In this document: in pieces, positions 1-7,259 of the stretch | How positions within the stretch are numbered: the stretch's first letter is position 1 | How the letters are laid out: each line of letters opens with the position of its first letter | Virus record (IMG/VR): IMGVR_UViG_3300028374_000071 | Span: 1 to 22,012 of that record | DNA from: a virus | DNA: 22,012 nt | Direction: 5' to 3' (one strand) | Translations under genes and position numbers: made by a program | Notes under the pieces: model-generated | What the model was told of the DNA's origin: nothing | The model's database searches: none | Seen by the model: the letters and a program-made list of their open reading frames with translations, nothing else

Positions 1-1
1 T

Positions 2-61
2 GGCGAAATGTTTTTTGTTGAAGTCGAATTCTTCGAAATTGTGTTGACACCAATTAACTAG
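2..61 (+). CDS. 3' end of an upstream gene (partial)
   Basis: An open frame enters from the left edge and runs to a TAG at 59-61, giving about 19 C-terminal residues rich in Phe, Glu and Val and ending in TPIN. The TAG overlaps the ribosome-binding site of the next gene, an arrangement common in this genome. Too little is present to name a function, and it could be chance reading-through. Confidence 0.45.
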   Translation, partial: GEMFFVEVEFFEIVLTPIN

Positions 62-72
62 GAGATTAGATC
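59..72 (+). promoter_or_regulatory. Conserved early leader/RBS (TAGGAGATTAGATC)
   Basis: A strong Shine-Dalgarno (AGGAG) is followed by ATTAGAT directly before the ATG at 73. Nearly the same string precedes genes at 5388, 5605 and, on the minus strand, 21215, so it is a recurrent leader rather than just a generic ribosome-binding site. Confidence 0.6.
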
Positions 73-396
73 ATGACCAAACCCACTTCAAAAGAAATCG
101 CCCTCGAAATCAAATCAACCTGTAATCGCCTTGGCTGGACATATGAAACACGCGGTTCCATTTTCATTATTCGCAAAAGCTTTGACTGTACCAAAGAATC
201 CTTTGTAATAGCTGACAGTGAATACTACAGCATTTTAGGTTTGGTCCCTACCACAAGTGCTGGTAGCATTTGGGGAACTGATGGTGGAGGTGTAGGAGCC
301 TTGAGCGCAATAAAATCTGGCGTCTTTGAAATGAAGAAATCAGGATGTAGCAAGCGAGTGTTAAATGCGCTGAATAAGTTAGACACCATCAAATAA
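73..396 (+). CDS. Hypothetical early phage protein, 107 aa
   Basis: I do not recognise a family. The protein is soluble, with a Gly-rich stretch at about residues 70-83 (WGTDGGGVGALS) followed by a basic C-terminus with a single Cys (SGCSKRV). There are no membrane segments or signal peptide. The start is supported by the AGGAGATTAGAT leader immediately upstream. It is the first complete gene of a rightward cluster of small genes that includes nucleotide-metabolism enzymes, so an early role is likely from context only. Confidence 0.75.
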   Translation: MTKPTSKEIALEIKSTCNRLGWTYETRGSIFIIRKSFDCTKESFVIADSEYYSILGLVPTTSAGSIWGTDGGGVGALSAIKSGVFEMKKSGCSKRVLNALNKLDTIK

Positions 397-452
397 CTAT
401 GATAGACTGTTTATGTTGAATTGATTTTTACTTTGATGAAAGGAACTATATT

Positions 453-950
453 ATGAACGTTAATAAAGAAGTTAACTACGCTGTTGTTTTTGTTGGTTCT
501 TCTCACGGTTATAACCACATCAATACTCGCATCCATCTCACCACCAAAGATGATCTTGACTCTGTAAAATCCAATGATCTTCCCTATAGCCTATTTGAAT
601 CCATTTCTGGCGCTGTTGCATTCAACGCTCAGTACAACACCACTGGCGATGATTATAGAAGTGCGTATGGCTTTGAGCCAGTCTTGCACGACATCAATAA
701 CTTCAATCTACACAAATCCGAAAAAGCTTTGAAACTACTTCGTAAAGTCTCTAAGAAATATGACGCACTGAGAAATGAGTCTCGTAATTACAACTTCATT
801 CCCTCACTTGTTGCTTTTCTAAAATCCGCTGGAATTAAGCGTGTATTCATTCGGTATGAAAATGCAAACGGGTTTGTGAATCTAGGGCTTGAAGATGCTA
901 TTTACGAATTGACCAAAATTGATCAGAAATTTGAAAACGGGAGTGTGTGA
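453..950 (+). CDS. Hypothetical protein, 165 aa
   Basis: No family is recognised. It is a soluble protein of mixed composition, with aromatic and polar residues in the first 70 positions and a Lys/Arg-rich helix-like segment at about 85-115. The start ATG follows AAAGGAAC. The stop at 948-950 lies just upstream of the next gene, whose Shine-Dalgarno (GGGAG) falls inside the last codons here, suggesting translational coupling. Confidence 0.75.
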   Translation: MNVNKEVNYAVVFVGSSHGYNHINTRIHLTTKDDLDSVKSNDLPYSLFESISGAVAFNAQYNTTGDDYRSAYGFEPVLHDINNFNLHKSEKALKLLRKVSKKYDALRNESRNYNFIPSLVAFLKSAGIKRVFIRYENANGFVNLGLEDAIYELTKIDQKFENGSV

Positions 951-952
951 AG

Positions 953-1210
953 ATGACCGTTCAAAAAACAATGTTTGTTTTAGCATCAAAAGTAACGGGT
1001 GGATATGTAAGGATCGGGGAGGGTGGATTTCCATCGGAACTAATTCACCCATTTGAAGCTACAACATGGGACTTTGACCAACCCCAACATATTGCAAATT
1101 ATACAAAAATGTTTCCACAATACGAACTTGTTGAAGTAAAGATTGAATATTCAAATGTTCGTGTATATGATGTAGAACAACAAATATCTACTAAATTGGT
1201 GATCAAATGA
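953..1210 (+). CDS. Hypothetical protein, 85 aa
   Basis: Unrecognised small soluble protein. A GTG at 947 extends the frame by two codons, but GGGAG at 939-943 sits too close to it and is well spaced (9 nt) for the ATG at 953, so 953 is preferred. The stop overlaps the ATG of the following 43-aa ORF as ATGA, a sign of coupled translation. Confidence 0.7.
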   Translation: MTVQKTMFVLASKVTGGYVRIGEGGFPSELIHPFEATTWDFDQPQHIANYTKMFPQYELVEVKIEYSNVRVYDVEQQISTKLVIK

Positions 1211-1338
1211 AGCGCTATGTATGGTTGCATCTCAATACTGGTAGATTTTCTGATTCATGGGATGAAGAATTCCACCAAAAACATTTCATAGAATTGGATG
1301 ATAAAACCCGTAATCTTTTACTTGACGATCCTGAATGA
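1207..1338 (+). CDS. Small hypothetical protein, 43 aa
   Basis: This short ORF starts with an ATG overlapping the previous stop (ATGA) and encodes 43 residues beginning MKRYVWLHLNTGRF, acidic towards the C-terminus (LLLDDPE). It fills a gap that would otherwise be the only unexplained stretch in this tightly packed cluster. The coupled start and protein-like composition favour a real gene. No family is recognised. Confidence 0.6.
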   Translation: MKRYVWLHLNTGRFSDSWDEEFHQKHFIELDDKTRNLLLDDPE

Positions 1339-1386
1339 TGAAAAATTTGAATTTATTGACTTGATGAAAATAGAGTGGGGATACCT

Positions 1387-1605
1387 ATGACCGTTAAATA
1401 TATTCAGCGTACTATAGATAAACAAGATACGTTCTTCATTGGTTATTATGAAGATATAACAGACTTAATCAAACATCGTGGGGTGGGTATGTTGTTGTTT
1501 GGTGATATAAAACGTGCGATGAGAACATTCTATCGACAAGGATTTGTTTCTTTTCTGAGTGATGCCACACAAATTGAATATCGAATTGAGGAAGGTAAAT
1601 TATGA
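1387..1605 (+). CDS. Hypothetical protein, 72 aa
   Basis: Unrecognised soluble protein. The frame extends upstream to a GTG at 1375, but GTGGGG lies a proper distance upstream of the ATG at 1387, making the shorter form more likely. The stop overlaps the next start as ATGA at 1602-1605. Confidence 0.65.
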   Translation: MTVKYIQRTIDKQDTFFIGYYEDITDLIKHRGVGMLLFGDIKRAMRTFYRQGFVSFLSDATQIEYRIEEGKL

Positions 1606-1913
1606 AACTCTCTGATCTGGAAAATGCAAAAAAAGCCGAATCAATCTTAACTAAGGTTCGCAATAATATAAAAACAGTCGAATTATTCCTTGACAAAGAT
1701 AAAAAAATTGATGGCGGTGGAATCGAAGGTCATTTTGATAAGGAATATATGTGTTATATTTCTAGGTTCCGAGATGGATCGGGAGAGTGCGCGCTTGATC
1801 TTAGTGGTTGTTATGTTGGTGAGGAAGTCTACACTGCTACCCTCAGAGTGCTTCAAGATCAAGAAATCAAACTCATGGATTATTTAGAATCCATTGGTGT
1901 AATTGTATATTAG
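1602..1913 (+). CDS. Hypothetical protein, 103 aa
   Basis: Unrecognised. The N-terminal third is helical and charged (about residues 1-36), followed by a GGG turn, a short segment containing two Cys, and a C-terminal helix. Its start overlaps the preceding stop, implying coupled translation within the rightward early cluster. Confidence 0.7.
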   Translation: MKLSDLENAKKAESILTKVRNNIKTVELFLDKDKKIDGGGIEGHFDKEYMCYISRFRDGSGECALDLSGCYVGEEVYTATLRVLQDQEIKLMDYLESIGVIVY

Positions 1914-1931
1914 ATAAAGAGGAAATATAGA

Positions 1932-2231
1932 ATGGATATTGAACGTGTTGGGAATACAATTTATGAGCTTGATCCAGACGGTGTTAATCGGTGGTCTTTT
2001 AACATCCAAGCAGGGTATGGCCTTGATAAGATTGTTCAACCACAATCAGTGATTGACAAAGTGGCTACACTGATGGAGAATGCAGAAAATTTGAGAGTTG
2101 CACTGACTGCGGCCATGGATTTTATCGAAAAATTTTCTGAGGATGTTGAGTCTTATACGAAGAATCAGTCTTTAGAACAATGTAAGTTTGATAGGCTTAA
2201 TCTAGAAGAACTCTTAAACAAACTAAAATAG
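1932..2231 (+). CDS. Hypothetical protein, 99 aa
   Basis: Unrecognised. About 45 N-terminal residues with a small aromatic core precede an alpha-helical C-terminal half (about 45-99) with heptad-like spacing, which could mediate oligomerisation. A good GAGGAAA ribosome-binding site precedes the ATG. The next gene starts 11 bases after its stop. Confidence 0.7.
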   Translation: MDIERVGNTIYELDPDGVNRWSFNIQAGYGLDKIVQPQSVIDKVATLMENAENLRVALTAAMDFIEKFSEDVESYTKNQSLEQCKFDRLNLEELLNKLK

Positions 2232-2242
2232 GAAAGATTAGA

Positions 2243-2812
2243 ATGGACATAAAGACGTACCTAGAAGAATCAGAACGCACAGCACCAAAATTTCCAAATG
2301 GACTTGATGTTAATGACTCGGTGCTGGAAACCCTGCGATATGTAATTTCTGAAATGATCAAAGTTGGAAACCCGCTTGATGATTTGAAAAAGCATATCTA
2401 TTACAAAAAACCTTTTTCATGGATTGATCCGGTTAATGAAATCAAAAAGGAAACTATCTCTCTACCACAATATGAAGCGGATATTATTCATGCAGTGGTT
2501 GGTATCGCTACCGAAGCTGTAGAGCTACTGGAAGCTTTGTATGATCGCCTATCAGGAAAAGAAATTGATGTGGTGAATCTGGTAGAGGAAACAGGGGATT
2601 TGATGTGGTATCAGGCTTTGTTGCTACGTACACTCAATACAGACTTTGAACAGACTGGTGCTATCAACATAGACAAACTGTATAAGCGATTTCCGCATAA
2701 GTTTGATGGTGATCAAGCTATTTTTCGTGATGTTGCCAAAGAACGAAGTCTACTAGAAAATAGGGTGAATCGAAATGGTGAAAAGCCTGCATCAAAAATC
2801 ATTACCTTGTAA
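2243..2812 (+). CDS. MazG-like nucleotide pyrophosphohydrolase
   Basis: The protein (189 aa) carries the all-alpha NTP pyrophosphohydrolase signature: an ExxE pair at 91-94 (TEAVELLE) and an ExxD at 116-119 (EETGDLMWY), spaced as in MazG/dUTPase-type folds that bind Mg-nucleotide. Such enzymes hydrolyse nucleoside triphosphates to monophosphates and pyrophosphate; in phages they are thought to clean dNTP pools or alter alarmone/NTP levels. It lies in the same rightward cluster as glutaredoxin and thymidylate synthase, consistent with nucleotide metabolism. The preferred substrate cannot be read from sequence. Confidence 0.75.
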   Translation: MDIKTYLEESERTAPKFPNGLDVNDSVLETLRYVISEMIKVGNPLDDLKKHIYYKKPFSWIDPVNEIKKETISLPQYEADIIHAVVGIATEAVELLEALYDRLSGKEIDVVNLVEETGDLMWYQALLLRTLNTDFEQTGAINIDKLYKRFPHKFDGDQAIFRDVAKERSLLENRVNRNGEKPASKIITL

Positions 2813-3029
2813 GATACTTGTCAATAATACATTTTATCTATCACCAAAAGAAAAGATGCAAGCTGATAAATTCAAAATTGAACATATTCATCCGATACAC
2901 GGATCAAAAGAAAAGGCGAATTCAATATCTTATTCTTTTGAAAATTCTTCTGGAATTGGAATTGTTGTAGTGGTGAAGTGTTTAGTATGTGAGGTAAAAT
3001 TAGATGTAACTGATATCGACTACTGGTAA
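2775..3029 (+). CDS. Hypothetical protein, 84 aa
   Basis: The frame overlaps the end of the MazG-like gene by 38 bases, with AGGG nine bases upstream of the ATG at 2775. An alternative start at 2856 (MQADKF, preceded by AAAAG) would remove the overlap and leave 57 residues. The C-terminal half has an aliphatic strand (IGIVVVVKCLVC) with a CLVC pair. No family is recognised. Confidence 0.55.
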   Translation: MVKSLHQKSLPCKILVNNTFYLSPKEKMQADKFKIEHIHPIHGSKEKANSISYSFENSSGIGIVVVVKCLVCEVKLDVTDIDYW

Positions 3030-3039
3030 AGGAAGTGAA

Positions 3040-3318
3040 ATGAAGTTTACAAAAGAGTTTTTACAAGAACACGTACTGTATGGTAATGAGGAAGTGGAAG
3101 ATGTTTTTGTGGTGGCTGATAATATCATCGAAACTACACGTTGGTCAGAAATTCACTACCTTGTATTTAACTTTGAAGGTAAGCTTTATCAGACTACATA
3201 TAGCCAAGGATCAACCGAGATTCAAGACGAATCTCCATTTGAATATGAAGATGATGGGGTTGATTGTGTTGAAGTAGAACCTTATAAAGCAACTATCACA
3301 AAATATAAAGAGGTTTAA
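3040..3318 (+). CDS. Hypothetical acidic protein, 92 aa
   Basis: A strongly acidic small protein with clusters such as EEVEDVF and FEYEDDG, reminiscent in composition of small phage DNA-mimic or inhibitor proteins, but no specific motif supports that. A good AAGGAAG ribosome-binding site precedes the start, and its stop abuts the glutaredoxin start with no gap. Confidence 0.7.
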   Translation: MKFTKEFLQEHVLYGNEEVEDVFVVADNIIETTRWSEIHYLVFNFEGKLYQTTYSQGSTEIQDESPFEYEDDGVDCVEVEPYKATITKYKEV

Positions 3319-3564
3319 ATGGTAATTATTTACGGAACTCCAAACTGTTCATTCTGTGCAAAAGCAAAAAAACTTTGTGAGGATAAAGGCTTGCCTTACA
3401 GCTACAAAACAGTTAATGTAGAGGTCACAGTAGAGCAACTTACCGAAATGGTGGGTTCTCCTGTGAAGACTGTACCACAAATTTTTATGTCTAATGACGG
3501 ATTCACTGAGTACGTTGGTGGCTTTGATCAGCTAAAGACTAAAATTAAAAACATGACTATGTGA
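3319..3564 (+). CDS. grx: Glutaredoxin
   Basis: An 81-aa protein with the complete glutaredoxin layout: first strand VIIYGTP, dithiol active site C10-S-F-C13, the TVPQIF cis-proline loop (residues 51-56) and a GG-containing segment before the last helix. Phage glutaredoxins of this size (T4 nrdC is comparable) reduce ribonucleotide reductase. No ribonucleotide reductase is in this window, so the partner may lie elsewhere in the genome or be the host enzyme. The gene starts directly after the preceding stop, with its GAGGT ribosome-binding site inside the upstream gene. Confidence 0.9.
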   Translation: MVIIYGTPNCSFCAKAKKLCEDKGLPYSYKTVNVEVTVEQLTEMVGSPVKTVPQIFMSNDGFTEYVGGFDQLKTKIKNMTM

Positions 3565-3571
3565 GAAAATC

Positions 3572-4075
3572 ATGAAAACGTACCTATTACCTATTCAGGC
3601 AAGAGAAGTTGTTTTGGATGATGGAACTATCATATACAAAATGCGTGATAGTGATTCAGTGATGTACACTTTTAATGGAAATTATATTAATCTCGATAAA
3701 AACGTAATGACAATTACAGTAGACCCGGAAAATAAACTACAGGAAATTCATGAAACTTACGCGATTGCTATCAAATCAGGCGAAACCCAACTAGAAAACA
3801 AATTCATTATTGATTTGTTTGGTGAGCTTGGATGTAAGTTTAATTCAATAGCTTTGGATGGAATTAAAGATGGGTCTGATATAGGAATGTATCTCTATGG
3901 TCAAATTGAGGATGGTAGCCTATACCAGACAGGATCAATAGAATCTATTGAAAAAAATGCAGATGAATATGAAATTGTGAATGTAGAGGAAGTTGATCTT
4001 TCTGGTTTGATTTTTCTGGTGAATGAACAAAAATATTTTGAGGAAATGGTGCATGAACAACAAAAAAGATATTGA
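3572..4075 (+). CDS. Hypothetical protein, 167 aa
   Basis: Unrecognised soluble acidic protein, predicted mostly beta in its first 60 residues and mixed thereafter, ending in a Lys/Gln-rich helix. It sits between glutaredoxin and thyX with gaps of only 7 and 11 bases, so it is very probably co-transcribed with them. Confidence 0.7.
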   Translation: MKTYLLPIQAREVVLDDGTIIYKMRDSDSVMYTFNGNYINLDKNVMTITVDPENKLQEIHETYAIAIKSGETQLENKFIIDLFGELGCKFNSIALDGIKDGSDIGMYLYGQIEDGSLYQTGSIESIEKNADEYEIVNVEEVDLSGLIFLVNEQKYFEEMVHEQQKRY

Positions 4076-4086
4076 GGTAAACACGA

Positions 4087-5082
4087 ATGACTATTAAGAA
4101 ATTTAATGAAGAACATGGTTATGAAGTTGAGCTTGTAGCTGATTCTGTTAATCACTCAGATAACAGAATTACTACTTATGTGTTGACATATCCTAGATTC
4201 ATACATGGGGAATTGATGACGCATAGGCTTTTTTCTCGCAATGCAATGTCTTCACGCGCCATACCTGTTGATAAGATGATTCAACACATCAACGAACGCC
4301 CTGCAATGCCTGTACATTGGGGTAAGAATCAACCCGGTATGCAGGCTCAGGAAGAACATGATGATATGGTTCGTGTTGATCTGGAATGGCTTCTGGATGG
4401 CTTTGGGTATAGCCTTTCAAAGAAAGATGCATGGGTAGAAGCAAAGAATCTTGCTGTGTCTGTGGCAAAGGGGTTTGCTGATGCTGGATACCATAAGCAA
4501 ATTGTAAATCGTTTGCTTGAACCATATCAGATGATGCGAACTGTTGTAACTGCTACTGAGTTTGATAACTGGTATTGGTTGCGTGATCATTCAGACGCAC
4601 AACCTGAAATTAACTTGTTGGCAGGTATGATGCTGGACCTTCAAAACCAATCAACACCAAACGAATTACACGAATCAGAATGGCACACTCCATTTTATTC
4701 TAAAGGTGTATGGAGCGCACACTACACCAATAATGGAATTGAGTATGACAGACACGATGTAACACTCTCTGACGCCCTTAAAGTTAGCGCATCATGTGCT
4801 GCTCAGGCTTCGTTTAGAAAGGCTGATGAGAGTATCGAGAAAGCCTGTAGAGTGTATGATAGATTGGTTGAAGCAACCCCTGTTCATGCCAGCCCTTTTG
4901 AACACGCAGCTAAACCAATGAAACTGGCTGTATATGATAAACAAGGTCAAGAATGGGAAGATGGAGTAACGCATTGTGATCGGCATGGTTGTCTTTGGTC
5001 TGCAAATTTCAAAGGATGGGTTCAATATCGCCAATTGATTAGTAATAATGCGTGTTGGGATTATGAAGAATTGGATAAGTGA
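4087..5082 (+). CDS. thyX: Flavin-dependent thymidylate synthase ThyX
   Basis: The protein matches ThyX, which methylates dUMP to dTMP using FAD, NADPH and methylenetetrahydrofolate. The signature region is THRLFSRNAMSSRAIP at residues 45-60; the canonical RHRx7S motif is present except that its first Arg is Thr45. The second nucleotide/flavin-binding block is visible as TEFDNWYWLR followed by DHSDAQPEI. At 331 aa it is longer than typical bacterial ThyX (roughly 220-250 aa); the extra length is in the insertion around residues 60-110 and the C-terminal part. The gene has a GAGGT ribosome-binding site. It completes a nucleotide-metabolism set with MazG-like protein and glutaredoxin. Confidence 0.85.
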   Translation: MTIKKFNEEHGYEVELVADSVNHSDNRITTYVLTYPRFIHGELMTHRLFSRNAMSSRAIPVDKMIQHINERPAMPVHWGKNQPGMQAQEEHDDMVRVDLEWLLDGFGYSLSKKDAWVEAKNLAVSVAKGFADAGYHKQIVNRLLEPYQMMRTVVTATEFDNWYWLRDHSDAQPEINLLAGMMLDLQNQSTPNELHESEWHTPFYSKGVWSAHYTNNGIEYDRHDVTLSDALKVSASCAAQASFRKADESIEKACRVYDRLVEATPVHASPFEHAAKPMKLAVYDKQGQEWEDGVTHCDRHGCLWSANFKGWVQYRQLISNNACWDYEELDK

Positions 5083-5321
5083 TTAAACACTTTGGGAAAT
5101 TCCTATACAACAGAATTTTTCGCAATAGAATTTTAATGTCTGATCGTAAGGGTGGTGCTTGTCATCACCCTGATCTACCTTGTGGAACAAAAGTGTGGTA
5201 TTATTTTGGTGGTGAATGGCAAGGATATAGAATTAAAACAGACTTTGATCCAAAATGTCAGTGTAGTATTGATGAAAGAGAAAGATTTGATAATCTTGCG
5301 AAAGATTTAAATATTTATTGA
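5079..5321 (+). CDS. Hypothetical Cys/His-containing protein, 80 aa
   Basis: The frame begins with a GTG overlapping the thyX stop (GTGA) and ends just before a terminator. A second possible start, ATG 5136 (MSDRKGG), lacks a visible ribosome-binding site, so coupled initiation at 5079 is favoured. Residues C-H-H and later C-Q-C could bind a metal, but the spacing matches no family I know. The N-terminal 20 residues are basic and hydrophobic. Confidence 0.6.
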   Translation: MIKHFGKFLYNRIFRNRILMSDRKGGACHHPDLPCGTKVWYYFGGEWQGYRIKTDFDPKCQCSIDERERFDNLAKDLNIY

Positions 5322-5346
5322 TGTCAGCCCCTCAGTATGAGATAAT
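5318..5346 (+). promoter_or_regulatory. Candidate host-type promoter (TTGATG-17-GATAAT)
   Basis: A -35 TTGATG at 5318-5323 and -10 GATAAT at 5341-5346 are separated by exactly 17 bases. Transcription would begin near 5353, inside the right half of the terminator stem, leaving a short leader before the ATG at 5388. The promoter thus overlaps the terminator of the upstream unit. Confidence 0.5.
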
Positions 5347-5367
5347 ATCCTTGTAGTGAGGGGTTTT
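5328..5367 (+). terminator. Rho-independent-like terminator
   Basis: A 7-bp perfect stem CCCCTCA (5328-5334) / TGAGGGG (5357-5363) is followed by TTTT. The loop is long (22 nt) and the T tract short, so it is a moderate terminator. It lies 6 bases after the stop of the 80-aa gene. Confidence 0.6.
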
Positions 5368-5373
5368 CGTTTC

Positions 5374-5387
5374 TAGGAGATTAAATT
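5374..5387 (+). promoter_or_regulatory. Conserved early leader/RBS (TAGGAGATTAAATT)
   Basis: One of four copies of the AGGAGATTA(G/A)AT leader that directly precede start codons in this window; this copy differs by a single G-to-A from the others at the ATTAGAT part. Confidence 0.55.
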
Positions 5388-5528
5388 ATGATGACTATTC
5401 CTTTTAATTCGATTATGTTGAAAGGACCAGAACTTGTTACAAGAGCAAACAAATTTGGTATTGAATCTTTAAACGCTCTCGAAAAGAAAATATACACCAA
5501 ATACAAATATATTTTTGAATGCAGGTAG
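5388..5528 (+). CDS. Small hypothetical protein, 46 aa
   Basis: The ORF starts MMTIPFNSIML and ends IFECR, basic overall. It has its own candidate promoter (5318-5346) and the conserved AGGAGATTA leader, which is strong support for expression despite its size. The next promoter overlaps its stop codon. Function unknown; a small, separately promoted early protein of this kind could be a host-takeover factor, but that is inference. Confidence 0.65.
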   Translation: MMTIPFNSIMLKGPELVTRANKFGIESLNALEKKIYTKYKYIFECR

Positions 5529-5555
5529 ATACATAAACACTCATTATGCTATAAT
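5526..5555 (+). promoter_or_regulatory. Candidate promoter with extended -10 (TGCTATAAT)
   Basis: A perfect extended -10 TGCTATAAT lies at 5547-5555, with a weaker -35 (TAGATA at 5526-5531, 18-base spacer). The predicted start near 5562 gives a leader of about 45 bases before the ATG at 5605. The same TTATGCTATA core occurs on the minus strand before 15322, and TGCTATAAT recurs before 21215. Confidence 0.6.
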
Positions 5556-5590
5556 GTTTGTGTGGTGAGTGAGAGAGAAGTTAATTAAAT

Positions 5591-5604
5591 TAGGAGATTA
5601 GATA
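5591..5604 (+). promoter_or_regulatory. Conserved early leader/RBS (TAGGAGATTAGATA)
   Basis: Copy of the recurrent leader, identical over TAGGAGATTAGAT to the copy at 59-71, placed immediately before the ATG at 5605. Confidence 0.6.
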
Positions 5605-6063
5605 ATGCTAAACATTCAATACTCAAACCTATCCAATGACGAACTTATCTGCGAAGCTGAATACACCAACAACGAACTGGCACTTGCCATTTCAAAATCT
5701 TCTATTGAATCTGCTAGAGAAGAACTTGAAATTGAATACGATGAAAGCACTAAGATAGATAACGGTGAGGTTATTTCAAAATCTGGTGTTGCTGATATTG
5801 TCAAGTTCCTGTATACAGAAGCCAGTTGGGAAAAGGAAGATTCGCGCTCTGAATGGTATATTGATGGGTTCAAGGGAGACTTCAATTGCTCTATGAACCA
5901 TATCGGTGTGATAAAGGATGGAATTGGTTACACAGCCTTTGTCAAGTACGGTCCATACGGGGAAATGGACAAGGAATTAAGAGTCCCTACACTCAAAGGG
6001 GCAAAGAGTGAGGCGATTAATCTTGCTGTTGAAGCCGCTGGTGAAGGTTTGCTTCTAAGCTAA
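5605..6063 (+). CDS. Hypothetical early protein, 152 aa
   Basis: Unrecognised acidic protein. The first 50 residues are helical and Glu/Ser-rich, followed by an aromatic-containing beta region (about 70-120) and a C-terminal helix ending EGLLLS. It has a clear promoter and the AGGAGATTAGAT leader upstream, so it heads the last two-gene unit of the rightward early cluster. Confidence 0.75.
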   Translation: MLNIQYSNLSNDELICEAEYTNNELALAISKSSIESAREELEIEYDESTKIDNGEVISKSGVADIVKFLYTEASWEKEDSRSEWYIDGFKGDFNCSMNHIGVIKDGIGYTAFVKYGPYGEMDKELRVPTLKGAKSEAINLAVEAAGEGLLLS

Positions 6064-6075
6064 TAGGAAATCATA

Positions 6076-6579
6076 ATGAAAGTTACAGCATCCACTAACA
6101 CCAAACAACCAAAAAATACAGCCTACGCAGAAGTTGGTATAATCACGGTAATCAAACGTAATGGTTATACCTTCGCTCTGACCAGATCACATAATTCATT
6201 GATGAGTTGTTATATGTTGGCTGAGTATAGCACTGGTCGAGTATTAACAGCTTTCGGTGTTCCTAAACTTAACATGAAAGATACTGATGTGGATCGAGCT
6301 ATTGAACGCGCACATAAACATATTGATGGCATTGATTCCATCGACTCATTAGAAAAATACCCTGTTGTTAATGATGATGAAGTAAATGAAAATGAAGTGG
6401 ACTATTCTGATGTCAAGGTAAAGGAACGAATCAAGGAACAAAAAGAAAAAGAAATCAAAGACAAGGTAGAGGCAGTAGAAAAACCAGTTAAACCCAAAAC
6501 TACTGCTTCTAAAGACGCCACACCAAAGAAAAAACGTGGACGCCCTAAGAAGAAACCAGATTCTAATACATTATTTTGA
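6076..6579 (+). CDS. Hypothetical protein with AT-hook-like basic tail, 167 aa
   Basis: Residues 1-95 look like a small folded domain of unknown type. Residues 105-150 are a charged Lys/Glu helix, and the C-terminus carries KKKRGRPKKK, which matches the core of the AT-hook minor-groove-binding motif (RGRP flanked by basic residues). This suggests DNA binding, for example a nucleoid-associated or transcription-modulating early protein, though lone RGRP tails are also found in unrelated proteins. The gene is 12 bases downstream of the 152-aa gene and ends at a strong terminator. Confidence 0.7.
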   Translation: MKVTASTNTKQPKNTAYAEVGIITVIKRNGYTFALTRSHNSLMSCYMLAEYSTGRVLTAFGVPKLNMKDTDVDRAIERAHKHIDGIDSIDSLEKYPVVNDDEVNENEVDYSDVKVKERIKEQKEKEIKDKVEAVEKPVKPKTTASKDATPKKKRGRPKKKPDSNTLF

Positions 6580-6584
6580 AAGAG

Positions 6585-6607
6585 AAGGGGCTACGGCCCC
6601 TTTTTTT
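6585..6607 (+). terminator. Strong rho-independent terminator with UACG tetraloop
   Basis: A 7-bp stem AAGGGGC / GCCCCTT closes a TACG loop. In RNA this is C(UACG)G, the exceptionally stable UNCG tetraloop, followed by a run of seven Ts. It ends the rightward early cluster and abuts the stop codon of the leftward gene at 6606. Confidence 0.9.
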
Positions 6608-7238
6608 ATACCTTCCAAGCTTGCGTTTTTGATCCTTTCTGGAATCTCTGTAGCGGTAAGAATAAAATCAATTCCCATGATTGGGATGGAATCTCTACAA
6701 ACTTCGATCTAACATGATCCATTCTATAAGCATGAACAGCATGTTCAAAGTATTTACTTTGAGAAAGTGCTTTAATTATTGTCCATGAGAAATCCAATTT
6801 TGTTGATTTAACAAACCTGTCCCTACTCTTATATTTCAATAGCGCCCTGAACGCTGCCATACGTAGTATAGGGGGTAAGTAGTGAAAGTTAAGCCCTAGC
6901 ACTATCTCTTTCCCTTCCTTTGATCTATAGGCATCAAACGGGATCACAAGAGGGTATCTATCCCATAGCGGTAAGGTATCTTTGTGAAGTGCATCATATT
7001 CATAGAAATACATCTTACCCAATGTCATTCCATTTTTAAACATGCTTTGATCACGAAAAATACGAGCGGTACGAACATTACTAAAGTTTTTTGTAATACG
7101 TTTTCTGAACCAATCCATACTTTTTTTAATATTACGTCTGGATTTTGGGCCTTGACTTTCAAAGTAAGATTTTTCAAGGTCTTGAAGTATTTTTAACTCA
7201 GTACCAGTAGTATTTTTGTAGTCTTTATTCTCTGCCAT
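6606..7238 (-). CDS. Late phage protein, possibly DNA end protector (gp2-like)
   Basis: A basic 210-aa protein. The N-terminal 80 residues are highly charged and helical. A central block (about 92-130) reads GKMYFYEYD, then LPLWDRYPLVIPF, then LGLNFHYLPP. This GKMYF..YD / LP.WDR.PL / GLN.HYLP pattern resembles a virion-associated family of T4-type phages that I loosely associate with the DNA-end protector gp2 or a related structural role; the exact name is uncertain. It is transcribed alone leftward from an exact T4-type late -10 box at 7286-7279, supporting a late, virion-related function. Confidence 0.7.
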   Translation of the reverse strand: MAENKDYKNTTGTELKILQDLEKSYFESQGPKSRRNIKKSMDWFRKRITKNFSNVRTARIFRDQSMFKNGMTLGKMYFYEYDALHKDTLPLWDRYPLVIPFDAYRSKEGKEIVLGLNFHYLPPILRMAAFRALLKYKSRDRFVKSTKLDFSWTIIKALSQSKYFEHAVHAYRMDHVRSKFVEIPSQSWELILFLPLQRFQKGSKTQAWKV

Positions 7239-7259
7239 TATGGGTTACTCTATATTGTT

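Noticed and set aside
43-72. TTGACA near the left edge as a promoter -35 for the first complete gene.
   Set aside because: A -10 at the correct spacing would fall on the ribosome-binding site and the transcript would start at or after the ATG; TTGACA here also reads as coding sequence of the upstream partial gene.
1338-1364. An 8-codon ORF starting at the overlapping ATG after the 43-aa gene.
   Set aside because: Too short to support, with no sign of function; could at most be a leader peptide.
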